Translations under genes and position numbers: made by a program
NCBI GenBank assembly: GCA_030591825.1
Contig: JAUVAG010000106.1
Span: 1 to 5,561, forward strand
Origin: Dethiosulfatibacter sp.
GTDB lineage: Bacteria; Bacillota; Clostridia; Tissierellales; Dethiosulfatibacteraceae
Reading direction: 5' to 3'
DNA: 5,561 bases
Notes under the pieces: generated by a model
The model's input: only the letters and a program-made list of their open reading frames with translations
Database searches by the model: none
Told to the model about the DNA's origin: nothing
Shown: in pieces, positions 1 through 5,561 of the stretch
How positions within the stretch are numbered: position 1 is the stretch's first letter
Layout: each line of letters opens with the position of its first letter

Positions 1-59
1 ACATTTATTGTAATGATTACATCAAAAATGGTAAAATTGAATTAGCATTAAATTTATGA
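1..59 (+). CDS. C-terminal end of upstream gene, identity unclear (nqrA or rnfC-like expected from position)
   Basis: The frame beginning at base 3 is open from the window edge to a TGA at 57-59 and reads IYCNDYIKNGKIELALNL. The other two forward frames stop within the first 45 bases. The stop lies 14 nt before the TTG start of nqrB, the spacing expected inside an operon. In NQR operons the gene before nqrB is nqrA, and in Rnf operons the corresponding gene is rnfC, so a subunit of that barrel-sandwich family is the best guess. Eighteen residues are too few to confirm this, and they do not resemble the NqrA C-terminus that I know from Vibrio. The identity is inference from position only. Confidence 0.5.
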   Translation, partial: IYCNDYIKNGKIELALNL

Positions 60-60
60 C

Positions 61-66
61 AGGAGG
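61..66 (+). promoter_or_regulatory. Ribosome binding site of nqrB that decides the start
   Basis: A perfect AGGAGG lies seven bases before an in-frame TTG at 74-76. An in-frame ATG at 56-58 lies before this site and has no Shine-Dalgarno sequence of its own. The TTG is therefore preferred, giving a protein of 318 instead of 324 residues. Confidence 0.8.
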
Positions 67-73
67 AATAACT

Positions 74-1030
74 TTGAAATTATTGTCCGATATTAAATTT
101 ATGAAACAGGGAGCAATGGAGAAGGTACTTTATTCTCTAATCCCACTTATACTCTTTTCCATAGGAACCTACGGCTGGAGAGTGCTCCTTCTCCTTCTAG
201 TGTCATGTCTGTCAGGCCTTCTTACAGAATGGCTATTCAAGAGAAAGACGGGGAAACCTCTTTCAAAAGCTGTCTTTGTTTCAGGATTTCTCTTCACACT
301 GACACTTCCACCTAGAACACCTCTGTGGATAGTTGCCGTGGGCATGATATTCGGAATACTCTTTGCACGGGAAACCTTCGGAGGATTCGGCCGCAACGTC
401 TTTAATCCTGCAGCCGCATCAAGAGCCTTCGTCTATGTATCCTTTGTAAAATTCATGACTGCACAGTGGTCGGAACCAGCAATACCATTCATGTCTGGAT
501 TCACCAAATATATAACAGACCCCATTAATGTACTTGCACAGTCAACTCCCATGCTCATCTTCAGGGAAGGGGGTACAATGACTGAATATTCAAACCTATT
601 CATAGGACAGGTTTCCGGATCACTGGGTGAAACATCTGCAATCCTCATAATACTTTCAGGAATCTATCTCGTATACAAAAAAGTAGCCCACAAGGAAACC
701 ATACTTTCAGTCCTTGGAGGGTATCTTATAATGAGCACAACTCTTTTTATGTCGGGAGTAGTCCAGGTACCAAATCCTCTCTGGGGCCTTCTTGCAGGAG
801 GACTTCTTTTCGGAGCCGTATTCATGGCCACGGACCCTGTCACATCTCCAAAAACCTTTGAAGGAAGAATCATCTATGGTCTTATCATCGGTTCCGTTAC
901 CGTAATCATAAGGGCCTTTGCTCTATTTGCAGGTGGAATCATGTTTGCGATACTCATAGCAAATGTCTTTGTACCAATAATCGATGTTACCGTGAAAACC
1001 TTAAAGAAAAGAGGTGCTAAAAGTGCCTAA
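74..1030 (+). CDS. nqrB: Na+-translocating NADH:quinone reductase subunit B (RnfD/NqrB family), compact form
   Basis: This is the large integral membrane flavoprotein of the Na+-NQR pump, which passes electrons to quinone and forms part of the Na+ path. The 318-residue protein (TTG start) has about nine or ten hydrophobic segments. Family motifs are LTLPP (76-80), GGFGRNVFNPA (103-113), GSLGE before the later helices, and FMATDPVTSP (250-259). The usual acceptor motif for covalent FMN, Dxx(S/T)GAT, is replaced by NVLAQST, with the candidate threonine at 158 (codon 545-547) followed by proline as in RnfD-type sites. Vibrio NqrB has roughly 415 residues; this one lacks the long N-terminal cytoplasmic extension and is closer in length to RnfD. 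Its stop overlaps the start of nqrC. By sequence alone it could be called RnfD; its neighbours favour NqrB. Confidence 0.88.
   Translation: MKLLSDIKFMKQGAMEKVLYSLIPLILFSIGTYGWRVLLLLLVSCLSGLLTEWLFKRKTGKPLSKAVFVSGFLFTLTLPPRTPLWIVAVGMIFGILFARETFGGFGRNVFNPAAASRAFVYVSFVKFMTAQWSEPAIPFMSGFTKYITDPINVLAQSTPMLIFREGGTMTEYSNLFIGQVSGSLGETSAILIILSGIYLVYKKVAHKETILSVLGGYLIMSTTLFMSGVVQVPNPLWGLLAGGLLFGAVFMATDPVTSPKTFEGRIIYGLIIGSVTVIIRAFALFAGGIMFAILIANVFVPIIDVTVKTLKKRGAKSA
1011..1016 (+). promoter_or_regulatory. Ribosome binding site of nqrC, inside nqrB
   Basis: GAGGTG, preceded by A-rich sequence, lies six bases before a GTG at 1023-1025. The alternative GTG at 1014-1016 is part of this site and has no good site upstream of itself. 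The 1023 start makes the lysine-rich MPKKKK N-terminus run directly into the membrane anchor. Confidence 0.65.
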
Positions 1031-1625
1031 AAAGAAGAAAGTACTCTATCCAGTAGTCTTCATGATAGTCCTGACAGCATTCTTCACTCTCATCCTTGCT
1101 GGAATCAACGAGCTATCAGTAAAAAGCATAGACAAACAGGAAAATCTAAAGATTCAGTCAAAGGTTCTCAATTCACTGGGAATTGAATACAAAAGCGATG
1201 AAGATGAAATTATCGAAACATACAGGGAAGTCATAGAAGAAAAAGAAATAGATGGAAAGAAATACTTTATAGCTGTAATAGACGGTTCTATCCTGGGATA
1301 CGCCTTCACCGTTGAAGGTGCAGGCCTCTGGGGAAGGATTAAAGGAATAGTAGCACTGGATACAAATTTCGAATATATCAAAGGCATTGACTTCATAAGC
1401 CATTCTGAAACTCCGGGACTTGGAGGAAGGATAGAAGAGAAATGGTTTATTGAGCAGTTCAGGGATATAGAACTGGATTCTGAAGGAGCCCTACTGATAT
1501 TCAGACCATCAACAGGTGGAAATGTGGATGCCATTTCTGGAGCCACTATAACCTCAAAGGCTGTTTTAAAGATATTCAATGAAAGCATAGATGAAATTCT
1601 CAAGATGAAGGAGGAGATCATATGA
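1023..1625 (+). CDS. nqrC: Na+-translocating NADH:quinone reductase subunit C (FMN-binding)
   Basis: This is the membrane-anchored subunit that carries a covalent FMN on the outer side of the membrane, between the NqrD/NqrE iron-sulfur cluster and NqrB. The 200-residue protein starts with a short basic stretch (MPKKKK) and one hydrophobic anchor (about 7-27), followed by a soluble FMN-binding domain. The motif DAISGAT matches Dxx(S/T)GAT, the site recognised by the flavin transferase ApbE, and threonine 175 (codon 1545-1547) is the predicted FMN acceptor. GLW (101-103) and SHSETPGLGG are typical of NqrC; RnfG usually has a GYGG-type motif at the first position. It is shorter than Vibrio NqrC (about 257 residues). 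It overlaps nqrB by 8 nt, and its stop overlaps the nqrD start as ATGA. No apbE gene is in the window. Confidence 0.9.
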   Translation: MPKKKKVLYPVVFMIVLTAFFTLILAGINELSVKSIDKQENLKIQSKVLNSLGIEYKSDEDEIIETYREVIEEKEIDGKKYFIAVIDGSILGYAFTVEGAGLWGRIKGIVALDTNFEYIKGIDFISHSETPGLGGRIEEKWFIEQFRDIELDSEGALLIFRPSTGGNVDAISGATITSKAVLKIFNESIDEILKMKEEII

Positions 1626-2239
1626 ACAAGAAAACCAAAAAGATTCTGACCCTTGGAATATGGAAGGACAATGCAGTATATAGACAGATTCTTGGAATAT
1701 GCTCCGCACTTGCCGTAACAAACCTTATGCTTAACTCACTTATAATGGGGCTTGGACTCATTTTCGTTACAGCATTTTCAGAACTCACTGTTTCAATATT
1801 AAGAAAATACACTCCAAAGCATATTCGTATGATGGTTCAAACTCTCATAATCGCATCATATGTAATAATAGTGGATATATTCCTGAAAGCTTCCTTTCCT
1901 GAAATCAGCAAGGCCCTAGGTCCTTATGTAGGTCTCATAATCACAAACTGCATAATAATGGGAAGATGTGAAAGCTTTGCACAGAACAACACTCCATTGT
2001 ATTCCTTCATTGACGGAATAGCATCGGGAACAGGCTATGCAATAATACTTCTTCTAATAGCCTTCGTGAGGGAGCTCCTTGGCTTTGGTTCTATTTTCGG
2101 AATAAATGTACTGGGAACTTCATGGGTGTCCTGGACATTGATGATAATGCCTCCTGGAGCATTCTTCATGCTTGCCATAGTCATCTGGATATCCAGAAAC
2201 ATATTCAGTGAAGAAGATGAAGGGAAGGTGAAAGCATAA
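1622..2239 (+). CDS. nqrD: Na+-translocating NADH:quinone reductase subunit D
   Basis: This is a six-helix membrane subunit that pairs with NqrE; in the Vibrio enzyme the pair holds a [2Fe-2S] cluster within the membrane between NqrF and NqrC. The 205-residue product matches NqrD along its whole length, with QILGICSALAVTN near the N-terminus, VGLIITNCIIMGR in the middle, then SFIDGIASGTGY and a FVRELLG motif. Cys27 and Cys110 sit where the cluster ligands of Vibrio NqrD (Cys29 and Cys112) lie. RnfE is the paralogue, but the VGLIITNC and SFIDGI wording is of the NqrD kind. An extra cysteine, Cys116, stands six residues after the second ligand. AAGGAGG at 1608-1614 precedes the ATG by seven bases. 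The gene overlaps nqrC by 4 nt and nqrE by one base (TAATG). Confidence 0.93.
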   Translation: MNKKTKKILTLGIWKDNAVYRQILGICSALAVTNLMLNSLIMGLGLIFVTAFSELTVSILRKYTPKHIRMMVQTLIIASYVIIVDIFLKASFPEISKALGPYVGLIITNCIIMGRCESFAQNNTPLYSFIDGIASGTGYAIILLLIAFVRELLGFGSIFGINVLGTSWVSWTLMIMPPGAFFMLAIVIWISRNIFSEEDEGKVKA

Positions 2240-2826
2240 TGGAACTTAGTCCTGTAACCATATTTTTTGCCGCAATATTTACAAACAATATGATACTTTC
2301 CAATTTCCTTGGAATGTGCTCCTTCATTGCAATAAGCAGTGACATCAAGACATCACTGAACCTGGGTGTGGCAGTAACCTTTGTCATGACCTTCACCACA
2401 ATAATTAACTACAACGTATATCACAGCCTCCTTGTGCCACTTGACCTGGAATATTTGAGATATATTGTATTCATAGTAGTCATAGCATCCTTCGTACAAC
2501 TGGTGGAAATGGTGGTTGAAAAGTATTTCCAGACGCTGTACTATGCCCTTGGAATATTCCTGCCACTTATAACTGTCAACTGTGCTATCCTTGGAGTATC
2601 ACTGTTCATGATAATAAGGGAATACAATCTTATGCAGTCAATAGCCTTCGGATCAGGGTCGGGACTTGGATGGCTTCTTGCCATAGTCGCAATGGCTGGG
2701 ATACGTGAAAAAATCAAAAACAATCCACTGCCCAAGGGACTGGAAGGACCGGGAATCACATTGATTATAACAGGTCTAATGGCTCTTGCCTTCATAGGTT
2801 TTTCAGGAATTGTTCAAATTCAATAG
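2239..2826 (+). CDS. nqrE: Na+-translocating NADH:quinone reductase subunit E
   Basis: This six-helix membrane partner of NqrD has inverted topology relative to it, and together they bind the intramembrane [2Fe-2S] cluster. The 195-residue product is close to the usual family length of about 198. It shows the NqrE signatures NNMILSNFLGMCSF near the N-terminus, YALGIFLPLITVNCAILG, GSGSGLGWLLAIVAMAGIRE, and a C-terminus with GPGIT and GLMALAF ending in a short FSGI tail. Cys27 and Cys115 occupy the expected ligand positions. The RnfA paralogue shares the fold, but this C-terminal block is typical of NqrE. An AAGGTG site (2225-2230) lies eight bases before the ATG, inside nqrD. The stop is nine bases from nqrF, so the subunits are almost certainly cotranscribed. 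Confidence 0.93.
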   Translation: MELSPVTIFFAAIFTNNMILSNFLGMCSFIAISSDIKTSLNLGVAVTFVMTFTTIINYNVYHSLLVPLDLEYLRYIVFIVVIASFVQLVEMVVEKYFQTLYYALGIFLPLITVNCAILGVSLFMIIREYNLMQSIAFGSGSGLGWLLAIVAMAGIREKIKNNPLPKGLEGPGITLIITGLMALAFIGFSGIVQIQ

Positions 2827-2835
2827 GAGGAAATC

Positions 2836-3936
2836 ATGGATAATATACTAACTACCATAGTTGCAATGTCGTCAATTACAGGAATCCTTGCCTTCCTCCT
2901 TTCAATAGCCAATAAGACAATTGCAAACTATGGAGAAAAGAAGCTCACCATAAATGAAGACAAGGAGCTTACAGTAGATGGAGGCGACAGTCTTCTATCC
3001 ACCCTCATAGAAAATGAAATATTCATACCCTCAGCCTGCGGAGGAAAGGGAAGCTGCGGATACTGCAAGGTAAAGGTCCTTGATGGTGGCGGCCAGTTTC
3101 TTGCTACGGAAAAAGGCTATGTCTCCGAAGAGGAAAGAGAAAAAGGTGTAAGACTGTCCTGCCAGTGCAAGGTGAAAGAGGACATGAGAATTGCTATACC
3201 AGAAGAGCTCTTTAACGTTAAGCAGTACCTCTGCACAGTTACAGAAATCGAAAACCTTACGGACAAGATCAAAAGAATCAGACTAGAACTTCCTGAAGGA
3301 AGTGAACTTGACTACAAGCCTGGCCAATATGTACAGATTCTCACTCCAGTATATAAGGAAAGCGACGAGGAAGTTTACAGGGCCTATTCCATAACAACAC
3401 CTCCAAGCTCCAAAAATGCAGTGGAACTTTTCATAGGTTATATCCCCGAAGGAATATGCACAACCTATATCCACAAATACCTGAAAGAAGGAGACAAGCT
3501 CAATGTCATAGGTCCCTTCGGCGACTTCCAGTATATCCACAGTGACAAGGAAATGATACTTGCAGCAATAGGTACCGGAATGTCTCCAATAATGAGCATA
3601 CTGAGGCATATGAAGGAAAATAATATAAACAGGAAGGTAACCTTCTTCTTCGGTGCCAGAACAAGACCAGACATGTATATGATGGATATCCTTCAAGAGC
3701 TTGAAAAGGAAATGGATAACTTCACACTCATAACCTGCCTTTCAAGACCTACTGAATCATGTAGTTGGAGGGGAGAAGTGGGAAGGGTTACAAATCTCAT
3801 AGAAAAATTCGTTGAAAACGGAGATAACAAAGAAGCCTATCTCTGCGGAAATCCGCCTATGATAGACTCAGTTGTTAAAATATTATTAGATAAAGGATTT
3901 AAGGAAGAGGATATATTGTATGACAAATTTGAGTAG
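2836..3936 (+). CDS. nqrF: Na+-translocating NADH:quinone reductase subunit F (NADH/FAD/[2Fe-2S] reductase)
   Basis: This is the electron entry subunit: it oxidises NADH at an FAD and passes single electrons through a [2Fe-2S] cluster to NqrD/NqrE. The 366-residue protein has one N-terminal membrane helix (about 5-25), a ferredoxin domain (about 35-125) with Cys68, Cys74, Cys77 and Cys109 as ligands, then a ferredoxin-reductase module. The FAD site is RAYS (182-185) and GPFGDF (226-231); the nucleotide site is GTGMSP (246-251) and CGNPPM (337-342); the chain ends in an aromatic-acidic DKFE. It is about 40 residues shorter than Vibrio NqrF, because the segment between GQYVQI and RAYS is much reduced. 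Its presence, with no RnfB ferredoxin subunit, is the main reason to call this an NQR and not an Rnf complex. AGGAGG (2825-2830) overlaps the nqrE stop, five bases before the ATG. It is the last gene of the operon. Confidence 0.93.
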   Translation: MDNILTTIVAMSSITGILAFLLSIANKTIANYGEKKLTINEDKELTVDGGDSLLSTLIENEIFIPSACGGKGSCGYCKVKVLDGGGQFLATEKGYVSEEEREKGVRLSCQCKVKEDMRIAIPEELFNVKQYLCTVTEIENLTDKIKRIRLELPEGSELDYKPGQYVQILTPVYKESDEEVYRAYSITTPPSSKNAVELFIGYIPEGICTTYIHKYLKEGDKLNVIGPFGDFQYIHSDKEMILAAIGTGMSPIMSILRHMKENNINRKVTFFFGARTRPDMYMMDILQELEKEMDNFTLITCLSRPTESCSWRGEVGRVTNLIEKFVENGDNKEAYLCGNPPMIDSVVKILLDKGFKEEDILYDKFE

Positions 3937-4049
3937 GATGATGAAAGCGCTGCCTGTGCATGTATATCCTTTATATTGAAAAAACAACTTATCCACTTCA
4001 TGATAGAATTTTGGATAAGTTGTCCACAACATACTCGATAAACAGGTAC
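3937..4049. other. Convergent intergenic region between nqrF and the ATPase gene
   Basis: These 113 bases separate the stops of two converging genes. They hold a 12-bp inverted repeat and a cluster of DnaA-box-like sequences. No canonical terminator (GC stem followed by a T run) for the plus-strand NQR operon is visible here, so its transcripts may run into the antisense of the ATPase gene or end by another mechanism. No credible gene is seen. Confidence 0.7.
3979..4023 (-). terminator. Probable intrinsic terminator of the minus-strand ATPase gene
   Basis: Perfect 12-bp inverted repeat: ACAACTTATCCA at 3984-3995 and TGGATAAGTTGT at 4012-4023, with a 16-base loop. Read on the minus strand, the second arm runs into TTTTTT, the U tract of an intrinsic terminator. 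The stem starts 26 bases after the ATPase stop, a normal distance. The stem is AT-rich (4 of 12 pairs are G-C) and the loop is large, so it may be a weak terminator. On the plus strand no T run follows, so it does not clearly serve the NQR operon. Confidence 0.6.
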
Positions 4050-5360
4050 CTAAGCCGATTGGTTCCTATTTATACAAAACACTGCATAAAGAGGTATGCT
4101 CTTAATACCGTTTTCAAATCCAAAGTTTTTTGCAGATACCCTTATGGAATATTTTGGTGAATATCTTTTGATATACTCCTTTAAACTTTTGGATCTCACA
4201 TTTTGTGACGATTTCACTTCCACAGGTACTATGTTTCCATCTCGATCCTGGAATACAAAATCAACTTCGGCCTGTCCTTTTGATTCCCAATAATATGGTA
4301 TCAATCCTGCAAAGGTTATAGCCGCTCCTACATAGTTTTCAGCAAGTGCGCCCTTTATTCCATCAAGGCTGTTCGCACCGGAAATAATCATATTAGGTGG
4401 TATTCCCATCTTGGATGTAAGCAAACCTATATCTGACATGAATATCTTGAAAGCAGGGTTTTCCACATAAGCCGACAAGGGAATCCTACCGTCATTGATC
4501 TTGCTGCATTTAATGATTACACCTGATGACTTTAGCCACTCAATTGGAACCTCATAATCGTATGCCCTTGCCCCGGATTTAATGACCTTGTACTGGAACT
4601 TTCTATTTTCCTTTGCCAGTTGAGCAGGAATGCTGTTGAAAGCTGCCAGTATCTTCGTTGTTTCATGGGGGGATGCATATTTTGCCATGTCCGCTATATA
4701 TGCATCGTTGATATTCCTCTGAATTGACAGAACAAAGTTGAAATCATCCTTGTCAAGATATTCCTCTACCGCTTTTGGCATGCCTCCCACTACTGTATAG
4801 GTTTTATATAACTCCATAGCCATATCATGAAATAACATTTCTGAATCGTTATCGTAAGACTCGACAATTTTTTCGAGAAGACTTTCTCTGCCTAGAGCTA
4901 TAAGGAATTCTTCAAAATCCATCGGATATAGAGTCATCATCTGAACTTTACCTACGGGAAACGAATACTTTTCTCGGTTCAAAGCAACTCCCAGAAGACT
5001 ACCTGCTGCAATGATATGATAATCGGGATCATTTTCACAAAAATATTTCAGTGACGTAAGTGCTTTCTCACAGGCCTGGACTTCATCAAATATTATGAGT
5101 GTGTCGTTTTTCATAATTGTCTCTCTCGACTTGACTGAGAGCTCCTTAATAATTCTCTCCGGCTTCAGATCCTTTTCGAATATATTGCAAAGCTCATTAT
5201 CTCCCTCAAAGTTAAAATAAACAGTATTCTTATAATATCTCCTTCCAAAAATCAAAGCAGAATGGGTCTTTCCCACCTGTCTTGCTCCATGCAATACAAG
5301 AGGCTGCCTTCCATCGGTTTCTTTCCATATTTTTAGCTTGCTATATATTTTACGTTCCAT
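4050..5360 (-). CDS. AAA-type ATPase with C-terminal DUF4143 / PD-(D/E)XK-like region
   Basis: A complete, soluble 436-residue member of the large family of stand-alone P-loop ATPases found in many bacteria and archaea, whose cellular role is mostly unknown. The ATPase domain (about 15-150) has a Walker A GARQVGKT (25-32), a Walker B LIIFDE (88-93) followed by VQ, and a sensor-like IIAAGSLLG (116-124). A helical middle follows, with VVGGMPKAVEEYL (190-202). The C-terminal region contains ENPAFKIFMSDIGLL, LAENYVGAAI and then YYWES, AEVDF and VEVKSS: Glu359, Asp367, Glu381 and Lys383 look like a PD-(D/E)XK nuclease-type core, though activity is not shown. AGGAGA lies seven bases before the ATG. 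The gene has its own promoter, is convergent with the NQR operon and has no partner gene in the window. Such genes are often found as isolated, horizontally moved cargo. Confidence 0.9.
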   Translation of the reverse strand: MERKIYSKLKIWKETDGRQPLVLHGARQVGKTHSALIFGRRYYKNTVYFNFEGDNELCNIFEKDLKPERIIKELSVKSRETIMKNDTLIIFDEVQACEKALTSLKYFCENDPDYHIIAAGSLLGVALNREKYSFPVGKVQMMTLYPMDFEEFLIALGRESLLEKIVESYDNDSEMLFHDMAMELYKTYTVVGGMPKAVEEYLDKDDFNFVLSIQRNINDAYIADMAKYASPHETTKILAAFNSIPAQLAKENRKFQYKVIKSGARAYDYEVPIEWLKSSGVIIKCSKINDGRIPLSAYVENPAFKIFMSDIGLLTSKMGIPPNMIISGANSLDGIKGALAENYVGAAITFAGLIPYYWESKGQAEVDFVFQDRDGNIVPVEVKSSQNVRSKSLKEYIKRYSPKYSIRVSAKNFGFENGIKSIPLYAVFCINRNQSA

Positions 5361-5393
5361 TTTGTATTCTCCTATTACACTTTTATCAACTTT

Positions 5394-5422
5394 ATTATAT
5401 AATTGCTATACATTTTTGTCAA
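5394..5422 (-). promoter_or_regulatory. Consensus sigma-A promoter of the ATPase gene
   Basis: On the minus strand, TTGACA (5422-5417), a spacer of exactly 17 bases, and TATAAT (5399-5394) match the housekeeping consensus at all twelve positions. Transcription would start near 5387, giving a leader of about 25-30 bases that holds the AGGAGA ribosome site at 5373-5368. No operator-like repeat is evident, so strong constitutive expression is likely. The -35 box overlaps the stop codon of the upstream epimerase-like frame. Confidence 0.85.
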
Positions 5423-5561
5423 CTATTTAATAATTTTAGATAAGCTTCTATTATATCACCAACAAAAACGAAATCCCATCTTTGCTTTCCGGTGGTCATC
5501 TTTAGTCTTTCCCCGTCAAGTAAACTCCTTATGACATATGGTATTAATCTTCTTTCGTGGT
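5419..5561 (-). pseudogene. Truncated NAD-dependent epimerase/dehydratase (SDR family), 3' part
   Basis: A minus-strand frame runs open from the window edge (first full codon 5559-5557) for 46 codons to TGA at 5421-5419. It contains RRLIPYVIRSLLDGE, then MTTGKQRWDF and VFVGDIIEAYLKLL. This resembles the segment of extended short-chain dehydrogenases (nucleotide-sugar epimerases and dehydratases) where a G-x-Q-x-R-D-F-V/I-Y/F-V-x-D block precedes a helix. In intact members about 70-100 more residues follow, completing the substrate domain. Here the chain stops right after the helix, and no frame downstream on this strand continues it before the ATPase start. The gene therefore looks broken at its 3' end, or it is an unusually short variant. 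The rest of the gene lies beyond the window edge, so its 5' state is unknown. Confidence 0.65.

Noticed and set aside
56..73. ATG at 56 as the nqrB start
   Set aside because: The AGGAGG site lies after this codon and is ideally spaced for the TTG at 74; the ATG has no ribosome site and overlaps the upstream stop.
1154..1621. 155-codon minus-strand open frame across nqrC
   Set aside because: Entirely antisense to a clear conserved gene, with a serine/isoleucine-rich translation typical of a shadow frame and no domain.
74..3936. Rnf complex (rnfD-G-E-A) as the name for the operon
   Set aside because: The last subunit is an NqrF-type NADH reductase and no RnfB follows nqrE; NqrC, NqrD and NqrE motifs are of the NQR type. 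Rnf naming is only plausible for the B subunit by length.
3984..4030. Inverted repeat as a transposon end or attachment site
   Set aside because: No transposase, integrase or second copy of the arms elsewhere in the window; the T tract on the minus strand explains it better as a terminator.
3960..4160. 66-codon plus-strand open frame after nqrF
   Set aside because: No ribosome site, runs through the hairpin and then antisense to the 3' end of the ATPase gene; no recognisable protein features.
4050..5360. ATPase as part of a multi-gene defence system
   Set aside because: No partner gene is visible: the neighbours are an NQR operon and an epimerase fragment, and the family is common as single genes.

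Overview
The window comes from a low-GC, probably Gram-positive anaerobic bacterium of the Clostridia/Tissierellia kind. This is inferred from the AT-rich coding, strong AGGAGG ribosome sites, TTG and GTG starts and tight gene packing; no taxonomic marker is present.

Positions 1-3936 (+ strand) hold the distal part of an operon for a Na+-translocating NADH:quinone oxidoreductase (Na+-NQR). After the last codons of an upstream gene (stop at 57-59) come nqrB, nqrC, nqrD, nqrE and nqrF, overlapping by 1-8 nt or separated by 9-14 nt. The genes can be mistaken for an Rnf operon because B-E are homologous to RnfD/G/E/A. However, C has the NqrC-type GLW and ETPGLG motifs, D and E carry NqrD/NqrE signatures, and the last gene is an NADH/FAD/[2Fe-2S] reductase of the NqrF type, not RnfB. 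Electrons should flow NADH -> FAD and [2Fe-2S] of NqrF -> intramembrane [2Fe-2S] of NqrD/NqrE -> covalent FMN of NqrC -> flavins of NqrB -> quinone, with Na+ export. The subunits are compact: NqrB lacks the N-terminal extension and NqrF an internal segment found in the Vibrio enzyme. NqrB also has a degenerate flavinylation motif.

Positions 3937-4049 are a short convergent intergenic region with a 12-bp inverted repeat that fits a terminator for the minus-strand gene and also contains three near-consensus DnaA boxes.

Positions 4050-5360 (- strand) encode a stand-alone AAA-type ATPase with a C-terminal DUF4143/PD-(D/E)XK-like region. It has its own consensus sigma-A promoter (TTGACA, 17 nt, TATAAT) and is functionally unrelated to the NQR operon.

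Positions 5419-5561 (- strand) hold the end of a reading frame that looks like an NAD-dependent sugar epimerase/dehydratase cut short. Its stop codon lies inside the -35 box of the ATPase promoter, suggesting a rearrangement junction. No transposase, CRISPR array, tRNA or rRNA was seen. The most notable content is the compact NQR-type pump and the truncated epimerase at the ATPase promoter; I found no convincing wholly new system.
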